NCBI GenBank assembly: GCA_914767885.1
Contig: CAJZBQ010000046.1
Location: 248,001-312,000 of the forward strand
DNA length: 64,000 nucleotides
Direction: 5' to 3'
Source of the DNA: Blepharisma stoltei
Lineage: Eukaryota > Ciliophora > Heterotrichea > Heterotrichida > Blepharismidae
Shown here: piece after piece, positions 10,804-21,225 of the stretch
Layout: every line of letters begins with the position of its first letter
How positions within the stretch are numbered: the stretch's first letter is position 1
The notes under the pieces: model-generated
What the model was told of the DNA's origin: nothing
What the model saw: the letters and a program-made list of their open reading frames with translations, nothing else
The model's database searches: none
Translations under genes and position numbers: made by a program

Positions 10804-12547
10804 ATGAAACTGGTTTTATTCCTGATTGGTATTGGGCTCACACTTGGAGGATATATTTATCCTGAACGATTACGATTAAGGTTAGATTAGGTATTTAAGA
10901 TGTCCGACAAAGGCATTAAACCTGGCCGGTGATGCCACAGGCCATTCTGAATAATATGGGTAGACATCCCTTTGAGTCCGTCGAGCCGTACTTCTCACCG
11001 GACAGGTGCCGTCGCCATTACCGGACTCAGCTTCTGCACGTGTCCAGCCTGAGGTCCCTCCTTGGGTGTGCAGAGTGGAGAACCTTTAAACCTCTTGAAC
11101 GCGCTGAGGAGAAGTTCTCTCTAGCCCGATATGACTAAAGTTGCACCACTTTTGCTATGCAGAAGTTTTCCAGGCAAATCAAACTCTATAAATAAAAATT
11201 TCTAGGGAGAGAAATTAGCAGAACGAATTTCTCGAACCCCAATTCCATTTTTATTTATACATTTATTCTGAACAAATTCACCTATCCTGGACTGAGGAAA
11301 TAAGCCAGGTAAAGGTCACTTGGGTCACTTTCTTGGATCTCCCTCCTCAAGCTGCTTATAGACCAATTTTATGTGGGAATGTTCCATCACCTTCAAATTT
11401 CACTAATATCAAAGGTGAAACTAAGAAGTTCCGCGAAAGCAAAATTGGGTATAAATATCAATATATCCACACAGCAGTCTTCGGAAACCTTTTACCAACT
11501 TGCTGATATGAGTACAAGGTCGGCAATTTTGGTGTCTGGAGTAAGACTTTTATGTTCAGTGGGAGAACTCCCGATACTGCTGAGACCTTTGAAACAGTCA
11601 ATGACCCTTATACCTTAGTTATTTTTGGAGACTGGGGGACTGGACCCATTGGACAATACACTAAACATTTACTTGGAGAAGAGACATTGACAAGAGACTA
11701 TCTCGGAATCCTTCATATGGGTGACATTGCTTATAACATGGAAGACGAAAACGGCAGGGTTGGAGACACCTATTTAAGGATGATTGAGCCTATAGCCGCC
11801 ACTTATCCTTACATGACAGCTCCAGGCAATCATGACAGTTATGGAAACTTCACCCATTATAAAAACAGATTCAGCATGCCTAACAATGGAGTCAACGAAG
11901 GAACCGGCTATTTCTATTCTTTCAACCTCGGTCCTGCTCATTTCATAATGTACAACACCAATTCTTACTTCAAAGATTATAGAAAAGCGGAAGCAGAAGT
12001 CCAAACCCAATGGCTCATTAATGATTTGGCTGAAGCTAACAAGCAAAGAGACATAAGGCCATGGATTATTGTGTTAGCCCACCATCCTTTATATTGCTCT
12101 CAAGACTGGTTTGAAGAAGGAAGCCAAGAAGACTGTGGAGAGCAGCCTGCTGTCCTTAAACCCATTCTTGAAGATTTGTTCTACAGTAACAGTGTAGATC
12201 TCGCAATGCAGGCGCATGTCCATAACTATGAAAGAGATGCTGCAATATATAAAAACCAAACAATTCCTAGCCAATATGATGGACAGAATATCCATATAAA
12301 TCCAAATGCGCCGATTTATATTACGAGTGGGAATGCAGGAAATTATCTTGAGCATAATGACCCAGCTTCAACAACTCCTCAGCCATGGGCAAGGTTTTTA
12401 AGCAATGATTATGGCTATGGAAGATTGACGGTCTATAACAATACTCATCTGTATTGGGAGCAGTTTAGCGCTACTGCGCTTACTGAGATTGATTATGTTT
12501 GGATTGTGAAAGATCAACCAAGATATAAACCATCTCTTATTAACTAA
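10804..12547 (+). CDS. Secreted purple acid phosphatase-like metallophosphoesterase, copy 2, split by an R element
   Basis: Paralogue of the upstream gene with the same blocks: GDWG, GDIAYN, GNHD, LAHHPLYC, HVHNYER. The start codon and signal peptide (MKLVLFLIGIGLTLGG) are at 10804. After YIYPE the gene is broken by a GC-rich block, and IHLSWTEEISQVKVTW resumes at 11273. The interrupting segment is 406 bp between similar 13-nt repeats. Its loss gives 1338 nt, 445 codons plus stop, matching copy 1 (446 aa) almost residue for residue. TGA is Trp in TCWYEY. Because the frame, catalytic residues and length survive, I read this as a working gene after germline editing, not a pseudogene. Confidence 0.85.
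10861..11273 (-). mobile_element. R element with a perfect 13-nt hairpin, in phosphatase copy 2
   Basis: Flanked by near-identical repeats ATTTATCCTGAAC and ATTTATTCTGAAC (ends at 10867 and 11273, offset 406). The element reads on the minus strand. Its 5' hairpin arms are TATAAATAAAAAT and ATTTTTATTTATA (11187-11199 and 11247-11259, perfect complements). The 3' end is CATCTTAAATACC followed by a degenerate TAATC-type tail. The body is GC-rich with no long ORF. The duplicated target contains TA. Confidence 0.75.
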
Positions 12548-12670
12548 GTTATTGATTAAATTGAGAGATTATGTGCTCAGTTATATTTTTTTACTAGAAT
12601 AATAGCTCATTTACGTTATAAATTAATTATAAAAAAATCTCCAAAATTTTTATTAATATATTAAAAATAA

Positions 12671-13114
12671 TTAATTGCCTCTGTTTTCTAGTTGTTTGAA
12701 AATCGAAAGCCTTTTATTCCCTGGCATATTTTCTATAAAACCATTCCTTGAGCATTTTGCATCAATATCGGGTGAATTATCTCTATGTTTGAATTGGCAT
12801 CGATACCCATAAATACAATACCCGAGCTCAAAAAATTGTTTACATTTTTTTGTTTTGTAATTTTTGGTTGCATGGCCGCGCAATCTTAATTCTGAGTCGC
12901 CATGGGCAAATGCACATCGACTACCGAATTCACAGATTCCAGCTTCCCAGTTCTTGCATCGTTCTGTTTTGTATTTAATTTTGAAATCATTGTCAGTCTT
13001 TTTAGGAGAGAGTTCTTTGAGTACTCCATAGGACATTAATGATTCTTCTAGAAAATTAAGAGTAGCGTCGTAAGGGAGGAAGGCAGGCTGCAAGAAATCT
13101 GTATGCCACGACAT
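12671..13114 (-). CDS. Tandem CCCH zinc-finger RNA-binding protein
   Basis: 147 aa from ATG 13114. Two CCCH fingers lie about residues 53-110. The first is C-x7-C-x5-C-x3-H (CKNWEAGICEFGSRCAFAH), preceded by KYKTERC. The second is C-x8-C-x5-C-x3-H, preceded by NYKTKKC. Paired fingers with this lead-in are the hallmark of tristetraprolin (TTP/ZFP36)-type proteins, which bind AU-rich elements in mRNA 3' ends and promote decay. The N-terminus is short and acidic, and the C-terminus has no further domain. No interruption is seen. Confidence 0.9.
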   Translation of the reverse strand: MSWHTDFLQPAFLPYDATLNFLEESLMSYGVLKELSPKKTDNDFKIKYKTERCKNWEAGICEFGSRCAFAHGDSELRLRGHATKNYKTKKCKQFFELGYCIYGYRCQFKHRDNSPDIDAKCSRNGFIENMPGNKRLSIFKQLENRGN

Positions 13115-13626
13115 TTTATTATTATTTATTAAGGATGATTATTAAAGAGAACTAATAATTACCGTTTCTGGTCAGGTTTAAATAATGGTAGATAATGAAG
13201 ATTATGCAAACTTATTTAAAATTATTTCAGTAATTATCAATTTTGATGCTAGTAAAAATTGTTTATTGAATTTGTTGAACAGTTGATTGTTTTTATCAGC
13301 GATTGAACTATTTTTTGTGAAAATAATAATATAAGTTGCAGATTTTGTGAGAATGTATGCTCATGTTTGGATAACTGGAAAAATAAAAAATATTATTAAA
13401 ATTATAATCAAAAATTTAGTCTTTGAATAAAATGATTAATTTCGTTTTAAAATAATTATAAGATTTTTATATAATAATTGGTAATAATACTTTCAAAGAA
13501 AATATTTTTTATTGCTTTAACTTTTATCACTATTTTCAATGTCATGCGCTATAGCATGCTTTAATTTATTATAGTATTTAGGGTTTTTTTTAAAATATCA
13601 TAGCTTCTATATTATAGAAAAATCAC
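13115..13626. other. AT-rich intergenic region
   Basis: About 500 bp upstream of the CCCH gene and left of a family 2 IES. No ORF or RNA gene supported. Confidence 0.5.
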
Positions 13627-13721
13627 TAACTCCCCCCCCCATCCTTGATCGAACGACTCGCCATCGTTCGATCAAGGATGGGGGTTAAAAACAATTTTTT
13701 GGGAAAAAAAATTTTATATAT

Positions 13722-13752
<31 letters not shown>

Positions 13753-14208
13753 TTTTTTTTATTTACTTTAAATAAGAGGGTTAAGAGTATTTAATAATTA
13801 TTTTTACAGCTAAAAATTGAAATTACTTTTCATAAAAATATCATTTTTTAATATTTTGATTTATTAGTTACCCCTTTAAACTTATAAATTTTAATTTGTT
13901 CCTTATTAAATTAAATTTTTGTTTTTTAAAAATTTTAAATAATCTGCATTTTATTAGATTATTAAGTTTTTAAGCCTAGGTTGATGATTAAATCACTTTG
14001 AATGGTTGATTCCGCAGCTTTCTGTCGTCTCAAAGTCTCTGAAAACAACTTCATTATGTGCATCTTCCCAAGCTTTTGATAACTAATATATTTTATATAT
14101 ATAAAAATTGTTATGATATGAAAATCGTTCGATCAAGGATGGGGGTTAATTCCCCAATTTTTAGGAATTTTTACAGTCAATCGTTCGATCAAGGATGGGG
14201 GGGGAGTA
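13627..14208 (+). mobile_element. Family 2 MITE-like IES, complete, intergenic
   Basis: TA-ACTCCCCCCCC, then a left hairpin of CATCCTTGATCGAACGA and TCGTTCGATCAAGGATG, then GGGGGTTAAAA. About 400 bp of AT-rich body follows, with two direct copies of TCGTTCGATCAAGGATGGGG near the right end, closing GGGGGGAG-TA. About 580 bp. The plan is identical to family 1 but with a different motif. It lies just past the kinase stop codon. Confidence 0.82.
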
Positions 14209-14240
14209 AGCATTTAAAATACGAAATAATTACAATTATT

Positions 14241-17048
14241 CTATATAAATCTGATAGAGGCATCTGTAGATTCCAAGCGACTGGAGTAATCTGGATACAC
14301 AGACTTTCTTCCTCTTGGACTAAATTTCAAAGAATTATTGAGATATTCTTGAACGTGAGGAGTTTTAACCCTCTTTGCATTCCTTTCACCAGCATTCAAA
14401 ACTGTTAGTGGCTTTAACAACATCGCAGGTTTTGGTTTGACCAATTCTCTTGGAATTGGTTTAGGTATTGCATTTTCTTTTAAAACTAACGAATTCTGCT
14501 CTTTTTTAGTATGAGGAGATATAGAATGCACATAAGCTTCATTTCTAGGAGTCGCTCTCAGCGGAATCTGCACACTTTCTCTCCTCGAATGTTTGCTATG
14601 CTTTTTCTCATACAATTTTTCAATTAAATTTGGCTCCTTCACCACATCTACCGTTGTCTCATTCAAATCTCTGTCATTTTCTTTTTCAAAAGAATCTCTT
14701 ACCGAAGTATCATAAATTACAGTCCCATTAAGCCCAGAAACTTTATAAGTTTTTTTAGGTCGCTTTGATTTTTTGAGTAATAAATAATACGTGGCTGTAG
14801 CATGATTATGCTTATTATTTAATACAGAAGTTTCTGTATTTGTAATATCAAAGCCTATAATAATAAAATGAGAACTTACCGAATTAGTTCTCTCTGAGAG
14901 CTATCCCTCCGTGATTTATTATTATAGGTTCACTTTTCCAGGTGAATCTTTATCCACTTCTGCGAAAGAGAGCGTCACGATAATGACCTAATTAACATAA
15001 AAATATAGTAATATCAAAGCCTAATTGTCCAAGATATCTGAGAACTTTTTCATTTACAGCAGGGTTTTCGTCTTCTGAAAGCTCTGGCCTTGAGTCTTGA
15101 GAATAAAGATTAAACCATTGATGCCTCCTGACCATATCAATAGTCCATCTTTCGTCTGGGCTTGTATTTATTAATCGCTTTAATAGGTCTCTTGCTTCAT
15201 TTCCAACCCATCTTGGACAATTATAATTTCCACTTAATATTTTTTTGTATAATTGTGATGTATTTGGGTCTTCGAAAGGGAGATGCCCACATATAAGGGC
15301 GAATAATATGATTCCACAGCTTCATAGGTCGACTTTATTTCCATAGCGTTTTCCAGCAATCATCTCTGGGGCTGCATAGCAAGGGCTTCCACAAGCAGTT
15401 TTTAGAGTTTCGCCTGTTTTATGAGTATTTGACAACCCAAAATCAACAATTTTTATATTTAAATTTTCATCAAGTAGCAAGTTTTCTGGTTTTAAATCTC
15501 TATGAATGATGCTGTTTTTATGAAGATACTCTACCCCAGCTAAAATTTGTTGGAAAAATCTGCACGCTTGAGGTTCTTTTACTTTATGATGAGACACAAT
15601 ATAGTCAAACAGCTCTCCTCCACTTGCATACTCCATAATTAAGTATTCCGTTTACAATAAATCCCTTTATTTTCCTATAAAATAATTTCCTATTATATAT
15701 TCTTCTTTTTAATCAGTATAAATGTGTTTGGAAGTTTCAACTATTTCATATAGCTCTATCATTAACATTAACATTACTTACTCCCCCCCATCCTTGATCG
15801 GACGATTGATTGTAAAAATTCCTAAAATTTGGGAAATTAACGCCATCCTTGATCGAACGATTTTCATATCATGACGATTTTTATATATATAAAAATATAT
15901 TAGTTATCAAAAGCTTGGGGGAAGATATACATAATAAAGTTGTTTTCAGAAACTTTAAGACGACGAAAAGCTGCGGAATCAACCATTCAAAGTGATTTAG
16001 TCATCAGCCTAGGCTTAAAAACTTAATAACCTAATAAAATAGAGATTTTTTAAAATTGAAAAAACAAAAATTTAATTTAATAAGAAACAAATTAAAATTT
16101 ATACAGTTTAAAGGGGTAACTAATAAATCAAAATATTAAAATTGGTATTTTTATGAAATTAGTTCAATTTTTTGCTGTAAAAATAATTACTAAATACTCT
16201 TAACCCTCTTATTTAAAAGCAAATAAAACAAAAAATATATATATATTTTTATTTTAATATAAAATTTTTTTCCAAAAAAATTTTTTTTTTTAACTCCCAT
16301 CCTTGATCGAACGATGGCGAGTCGTTCGATCAAGGATGGGGGGGGAGTTAGAGGTTTTAACGTCATTCTCTGGCTCTGCAGGGTGATTTGACAAAGCCAC
16401 AAGGGCTCACCCCTGTAGACTCCAACTGGTGACGTCACCCTTTTTATCGGGCCGACGGACCATTCTAAGCAAGTGATAGCCAATTGGCTGCCAGATCTCA
16501 TAGGCTACGTTGCCTTGCTCAAAACTTGACTCCTGCACGTTGTGTCGCATATGGGTCTCCCTCCTCAGGAGTAACAAGCAGTAAAACCCTATGTCCACTA
16601 AGCATCCAAGGATCAGGCCAGGAGGCTGTGTCCCCCTCCCCGTTTGCTTACCTGATATTGCTGGATAAGGTCCCACCGGGAAAACTGAATCCTATAATAA
16701 TAAAATAGGCCAAAGGAGTGAAAATTCTTCAGAGAAGAATTTTCTCGACGATGCCATTTATTATTATTATTCATATAGCTGTATCAAATTCGGGTGTTTG
16801 ACTGTCTTGAGAATTTTGATTTCCCTTGATATTCTTTCGATGTCTCCACTGTCTTTAATTTTGTCTTTTTCCAGTATTTTAATCGCGACTTTTTCACCTG
16901 TCAAGATGTGAGTGCCAAGTTTTACTTTTCCAAATGTGCCTTGTCCAAGAGTTTTGGTAATTATATAATGCCCAATATTGTAAGATTTGTGAGAGGGTGG
17001 ACGGGGCATCGAGAAATTTGTAGAGGAAGATCTTCGTTGGGTAGTCAT
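14241..17048 (-). CDS. SNF1/AMPK-type Ser/Thr protein kinase, broken by four insertions
   Basis: N-lobe: GQGTFGKVK, VAIKIL with the ATP lysine, and an IEREIKILK-like helix. Then MEYASGGELFDYI, HRDLKPEN, DFGLSN, and activation-loop CGSPCYAAPEM, as in AMPK/SNF1 alpha. After the kinase domain comes a UBA-like autoinhibitory segment (LGQLGFDITN ... HNHATATYYLLLKK), then a Ser/Lys-rich tail. TGA is Trp in KVDLWSCG and ERWTID is intact. Three excisions restore it: 1025 bp (nested block, 15756-16780), 75 bp (15644-15720) and 166 bp (14858-15023). The joined pieces read QLYE-IVETSKHIY-LIMEY. The result is 1542 nt, 513 codons plus stop. An energy or stress kinase is the likely role. Confidence 0.9.
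14842..15023 (+). mobile_element. Small R element with hairpin and 16-bp TSD, in the kinase UBA region
   Basis: Perfect 16-nt direct repeats gtaatatcaaagccta at 14842-14857 and 15008-15023. Inside are 14-nt hairpin arms CCTATAATAATAAA (14854-14867) and TTTATTATTATAGG (14915-14928), the left arm overlapping the TSD. The insert is 166 bp, not a multiple of three, yet removing it puts the upstream GFDIT and downstream NTETS in one frame. The arms resemble those of the R element at 16.7 kb. Confidence 0.75.
15644..15720 (-). mobile_element. Short TA-bounded IES (75 bp) in the kinase domain
   Basis: TA at 15644-15645 and 15719-15720. In the gene's direction it runs from CATT-TA-TACTGATT to CGGAA-TA-CTTAATT. 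It has several in-frame stops. Excision gives SKHIYLIMEYASGG, the conserved hinge of AMPK-type kinases. There are no long inverted repeats. Confidence 0.85.
15745..16780 (-). mobile_element. R element in the kinase gene, itself carrying a family 2 IES
   Basis: An 11-nt TSD, ttcatatagct, lies at 15745-15755 and 16770-16780. On the minus strand the element opens with a hairpin (arms about 16756-16770 and TATAATAATAAAAT at 16693-16706) enclosing AAATGGCATCGTCG. A GC-rich body of about 350 bp follows, then GACGTTAAAACC and a (TTAATG)n tail at 15761-15775. The family 2 IES at 15779-16350 sits between body and tail. Losing the whole 1025 bp plus one TSD restores the kinase frame. Confidence 0.75.
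15779..16350 (-). mobile_element. Family 2 MITE-like IES nested inside an R element
   Basis: TA-CTCCCCCCCATCCTTGATCGGACGA at the left, then the body of family 2 in inverted orientation to the 13.6 kb copy. A hairpin of the TCGTTCGATCAAGGATG motif lies at the right, closing GGGGGAGT-TA. About 570 bp. The interior shares the anchor phrases ATAACTAATATATTTTTATATATA, GCTTTTCGTCG and TAAACTGTATAAATTTTAATTTG with the copies at 13.6 and 33.5 kb. Confidence 0.8.
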
Positions 17049-17170
17049 TTATAGCTGTTGGATTTAAAATGGAAGTTATTCATGAGAACTATTTAAATTC
17101 AAATGAATTTGGTGAAAGTTAATAGGAAGGCGAAATATATTGAAATAATTATTTTAAAAGTTTTATTATT

Positions 17171-19110
17171 TTATTTCCTTACTCCCCCCCCTCAGTGAGT
17201 GAACAAAACAATTTTGTTCTCTCATAGAGGGGTTAATTTTTTCTTTTTTAAAAAATTTATATATAAATTTTATAGTAAATTTTTTTTTTTTCGAAATTTT
17301 TTAAAAAAATCCTAATTCGCAAAAATTGGAAAGCAAATATTAATTTTATTTATATAATTAAACAGAATTACTCTAGAGTTCATTATACTAATTATCATTT
17401 ATATATCAATTGTTTTTCATAAAAAATTTTTCTATTAAAAAAAATTTTTGTTCGCTCACGGAGGGTGGGTTTTTGGGCAAAAAATAGCGATTTTCCCAAT
17501 AGTTTTGTTAGCTCACGGAGGGGGGGGAGTTAGAAAAGGAGAATTTGCTTGCATTAATGGCATCATATGAGGGTACATAATTGGCTGCTGCATCATATAA
17601 GGAGAAAACTGTGGGCTCATCACCGGATAATACGGTCCAGTAGGAAACATCATTGGTTGAGGTGCTATAAACTGTGGCTGAATAACTTGTTGAGGCACTA
17701 TCACTGGATTCCCTGGTGTTTGCACTGCCTTTTTAGGAGGTGAGCTTGGTGGAGACATAGAAATCAAGTTTTGGCTATATCTGATATTTTCTTGTTCTTT
17801 TACTTGCTCAGAGATCCCATGGAGCGTATCTTCTCTTAATCCTCTAAACATCGGCAATTCTCCTTCATAATATTCTGAGCACGAACTGCAGAAATCCTTA
17901 AGTCTTGCTGCAAATGTATTATACATGAAGCAAAATTCCTTCGCTTCTTTTGCCATTTCGACATTTAATCTTGGAAAAACTCAAATAATTACCTGTATAC
18001 AGCTTTTAAAAATGGCATATAATTGAGCTACTTCACACATTAGCCATTTGGCTAATTCAATTACACAGGTGAGGACAGATTTATATTCAAGCGCTTTGCA
18101 TAATGGGTCTTTTATTGATAAAAATTCTGATAATTGTTCTACAAATAATCTCGTAATTTCTATAAGCTCATCATCTCGGAATTCTTGGATAATTGTGAGA
18201 AGCCTTTCGCTTCTCCAATTTTTATGCATTTATTACACAAATTCTATATAATTAGCTTCATTAGTAGCTAATTTAAATAAAAAAAAGATAACAAAACTTT
18301 ATATATAATAATTTATTTACTCCCCCCCCCCCTCCGTGAGCGAACAAAACCATTAGAAAAATCGCCATTTTTTGACCAAAAACCCACCCTCCGTGAGTGT
18401 GAACAAAAATTTTTTTAATAGAAAAAATTTTAATGGAAAAAAATTTTGATATATAAATGATAATTAGTATAATGAAATCTAGAGCTAATTCTGTTTAATT
18501 TTAAACAAATTGCGTTTTTTAAAACATAAATTTTTGCAAATTAAATTAATATTTGCTTCCCAATTTTTGCAAATTAGGATTTTTTTAAATTTCGAAAAAA
18601 ATATTTTTTATAAAATTTATATATAAATTTTTTTTTAAAAAAAAAAAAAAAATTAACCCCCCTCCGTGAACGAACAAAATTTTTTTGTTCGCTCACGGAG
18701 GGGGGGGGGGGAGTTAGTAAAAAAAGTGTAAGAATTTCTTCATATTGCAAATTTGCTTTAGCTCTGAGCTTCAAAAATGAAAAAAGCGGATGAATGATAG
18801 GGCAGCAATGCGCCCTCGGATAATTATCGTCACAGAAAAAGTTCAGCTGCAAGTTTAAGTCTGCAATACTTGAAAAAACATTTTTCCTTTCACATCTTTT
18901 GATGAAGTGGAATAAAATCATCATTGTCTTGAATCTAATTTGTGTGCAACTATCACGGAGCCTATGCACGATAAGAGGAAAGGTTTTTTCGATTTGCAGA
19001 TTGGAATTGCCTTCAATGGCATAGAGTAGTGCTGATAGATGCTTGGCTTTGGGAGGATTGCAGTCTTTACTTCTCGTTGCTTTTGAAAGTGAGGTTTTGA
19101 ATTTGTCCAT
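17171..19110 (-). CDS. ANTH-domain (AP180/CALM-like) endocytic adaptor with two family 1 IESs
   Basis: From ATG 19110 the protein opens KTSLSKATRSKDCNPPKAKHL, the phosphoinositide-binding signature region of ANTH domains, and continues as ANTH helices. After an IES (18318-18716) it resumes near KNWRSERLLTIIQEF, with SIKDPLCKALEYKSV and a reading-through TGA (VIIWVFPRLN), then MAKEAKEFCFMY. A Pro/Met/Gln-rich tail (SPPSSPPKK, PQPMMFP, PYMMQQP) is typical of clathrin and AP-2 binding arms. A second IES (17180-17532) sits six codons from the end; its loss gives NSPFLRK and a TAA at 17171-17173. The stretch 18230-18317 still contains stops, so one more short IES or intron is unresolved. Likely role: clathrin-coated vesicle assembly at the plasma membrane. 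Confidence 0.75.
17180..17532 (-). mobile_element. Family 1 MITE-like IES at the 3' end of the ANTH gene
   Basis: TA-CTCCCCCCCCTCAGTGAGTGAAC at 17180 and GGGGGGGAGT-TA at 17531-17532. The full family 1 plan is visible, slightly decayed in the left hairpin. Without excision the protein would run into a poly-Pro frame; with it, the gene ends after three codons at a normal TAA. Confidence 0.82.
18318..18716 (-). mobile_element. Family 1 MITE-like IES in the ANTH domain
   Basis: TA at 18318-18319 and 18715-18716. The copy is near-complete and inverted relative to the 4.0 kb copy, with the CCGTGAACGAAC/GTTCGCTCACGG hairpin now at the right end (18661-18702) and G/C runs of more than ten bases at both tips. 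About 397 bp is excised. Confidence 0.82.
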
Positions 19111-19496
19111 TTGAAGTAATAATGGAGGGATTTATTGAATTAAAATATCGTTAAAATATGAATAATCATGATATTAGATTGTGATGAAGAAGAAAAAATT
19201 TGCTTGATGATATCAATCTGCGTTATTTGGCTGGAGATATAAGCATTAATCTTTGAAGATATATTTATTCGATATAATAAATATGAACGAAGTGTTTCAT
19301 CAGCAATTTAAATAACAAATTAATAAAATATCATAGCTATTCGCATGGAGAATAAATTTATACGAGAAAATTTTTGTTAAAACTTTTTTAAAGCTAAAAA
19401 TGGCTTAGGCATATAAAGCAGAAGGATTGAATTTTGCAGTAGAAAAGTAATTAAATATTCTCTTATTTTTTGATGTAGAAATGAATTAAAATTAAA
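19111..19496. other. Divergent intergenic region
   Basis: About 390 bp of AT-rich DNA between the divergent ANTH and Rab genes, presumably holding both promoters. No motif I can name. Confidence 0.5.
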
Positions 19497-20129
19497 ATGG
19501 AAAGAAAAGGATACAGCAAGTCACCAGAATACGACTACCTAATTAAACTTGTTCTTATAGGAGATGCCGCAGTTGGAAAAAGCTCCCTTCTATTGCGATA
19601 TGTTGATGATTCCTTTGAAAATGCCTACAACTGCACAATAGGTGTAGACTTTAAGATCAAAAGCTTATATATTAATGACAAAAAGGTTAAATTGCAGATA
19701 TGGGACACAGCAGGGCAAGAACGATTTAAGCCGATAACAAACTGCTACTTTAGAGGTTCACATGGTTGCTTAGCGGTATATGATATATGCAATAAAGAAA
19801 GTTTTGACAATCTAAAATCGTGGATTCATGACTACAGAGAAAACAATTCATTAGAAGCAGGCGAAAATATCCTGATTATTGGCAATAAAATTGATAGGCT
19901 ATCTGAAAGAACGGTTAGTCTTCAAGACGTCAAAGATTTCGCTTGCCAAACAAAGTGCGAGTATTTAGAATGCTCTGCTAGAAGTGGAGAAGGGGTTTCC
20001 AGTATTTTTGAAGCTGTAGCAAAGCTGATAATTTCGAAAATGAAATTTGAAACATTATCTGTGATCGAGCCAAAAACTCAAAGCACAAAAGGAAAAAGTT
20101 TAATTCCTGAAAAAATTACTATGCATTAA
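19497..20129 (+). CDS. Rab-family small GTPase without a C-terminal prenylation cysteine
   Basis: 210 aa. G-box motifs are all present: GDAAVGKSS (P-loop), TIGVDF (switch I), WDTAGQERF (switch II), NKID, and ECSAR (SAK-type). The sequence is closest in feel to the Rab1/Rab8/Rab18 group. The C-terminus ends EKITMH and has no Cys in the last residues, so the geranylgeranyl anchor expected for a Rab is missing in this frame. No alternative intron or TGA read-through is seen downstream, since the stop is a TAA. It may be a soluble Rab-like protein, or a 3' exon may lie hidden behind an unrecognised intron. Confidence 0.88.
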   Translation: MERKGYSKSPEYDYLIKLVLIGDAAVGKSSLLLRYVDDSFENAYNCTIGVDFKIKSLYINDKKVKLQIWDTAGQERFKPITNCYFRGSHGCLAVYDICNKESFDNLKSWIHDYRENNSLEAGENILIIGNKIDRLSERTVSLQDVKDFACQTKCEYLECSARSGEGVSSIFEAVAKLIISKMKFETLSVIEPKTQSTKGKSLIPEKITMH

Positions 20130-20267
20130 AAATCATTTTACTTTTAATATCAAAAATACTATAAATTCAGGCATAATTTATATGGTTCATTTTATAGAAT
20201 ATTTATATCTTAAGAAAAATGTCCAATACACTATAAGAAATCAAGATGTTGCTAATTCAAAAAATTA

Positions 20268-20945
20268 CTATACATTAACCTTTTTATAAGAATCTAAAAA
20301 CAGCTTATAGCATGTTTCAAATGGCTTCCCTACATTTTCTTGATTTTTTTTTATCAGTCTTGGAGGTTTTTTACCTTTATATCCCATCACTAATGATGGT
20401 TTTGCTCTATTAATTGTTGTTTTAACCTCAGTCGCGCAAGGTACAGGTAGGAATGATAAAAATTTTTCTTCTTGATGCATAGAACAATCAGTGTCCTGGG
20501 TTTCTTTTATACTCGAATTTTCTAAGTTTTTACAAAAACTATCTTTTTGTAATACTGATGACGCTTTTATTGCAATTTTTAGCAGTTCTTGTGAGTGGTC
20601 GTTTTGAAGTCTTTCAGCTGACCGAGCTCTGATTAAATATCTACTCAGTTTGTGGTTTTCAGCTTGAGGGCGAGCTGAGAGCCCTGATTTTATTTGATGC
20701 CATTGCTCAGTTATGGACTCTACCTTTGACTGGATGTCGTCAGGGCTTGACTCTCGGCTGTTTGAACTAAATTTTAAAATTGATCGCTCTTGTCTGAGAT
20801 TTTTGAGACTTATTAATCTTAACGACCTCATCTCAGGTGATAGGGAATGTCTATGGCTTGTTTGGGTTTTTGGTGAGGCTTTGGGGGATTTTAAATAACT
20901 GGCAGATACTGAGGCTGCATCACCTAGGAAAATTGGCTTATTCAT
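20268..20945 (-). CDS. Hypothetical Ser/Lys-rich protein, 225 aa
   Basis: An unbroken frame from ATG 20945 to TAG 20268-20270. The N-terminus is rich in SP and KSP sites (SPKASPKTQ, HSLSPEMRS), followed by a region with coiled-coil character. There is no signal peptide or membrane segment. I do not recognise a family. It converges with the Rab gene, the stops lying about 140 bp apart. Confidence 0.65.
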   Translation of the reverse strand: MNKPIFLGDAASVSASYLKSPKASPKTQTSHRHSLSPEMRSLRLISLKNLRQERSILKFSSNSRESSPDDIQSKVESITEQWHQIKSGLSARPQAENHKLSRYLIRARSAERLQNDHSQELLKIAIKASSVLQKDSFCKNLENSSIKETQDTDCSMHQEEKFLSFLPVPCATEVKTTINRAKPSLVMGYKGKKPPRLIKKNQENVGKPFETCYKLFLDSYKKVNV

Positions 20946-21225
20946 TTTAAATATAATGAAACTCCCGTTATAAACAAAAGGGAAATTACCAACACTGAAG
21001 AATATTAATAAATTTTAATTGGGATTTTGGAAGAAACTTAATTTTATCTTTAAAAGATAATGTTTTATTTTTTAGATAGGCATTTCTTTCTTTATAATAA
21101 TAAGTAACAAATAATCAATCAAATTATTTGTGAATACTATTCCCAATGGATCGAGAATCTTCTTAAACTTCTGAGAAAATCATTAATCCTGACAGACTTC
21201 ATCCATTTAAACTCATAAAAATAAA

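Noticed and set aside
10861-11273. Phosphatase copy 2 as a pseudogene
   Set aside because: Removing one insert between near-identical repeats gives a full-length frame with all metal ligands and normal length.
16190-16708. Three overlapping ORFs of 74-103 codons in the GC-rich block of the kinase gene
   Set aside because: GC-rich DNA has few stops. The frames are not shared by other R copies, and none shows a reverse transcriptase or other mobile-element motif.
17957-18230. Two separate genes at 17513-17956 and 18229-17981
   Set aside because: They are in one frame, separated only by a TGA that reads as Trp (VIIWVFPRLNVEMAKEAKEF).
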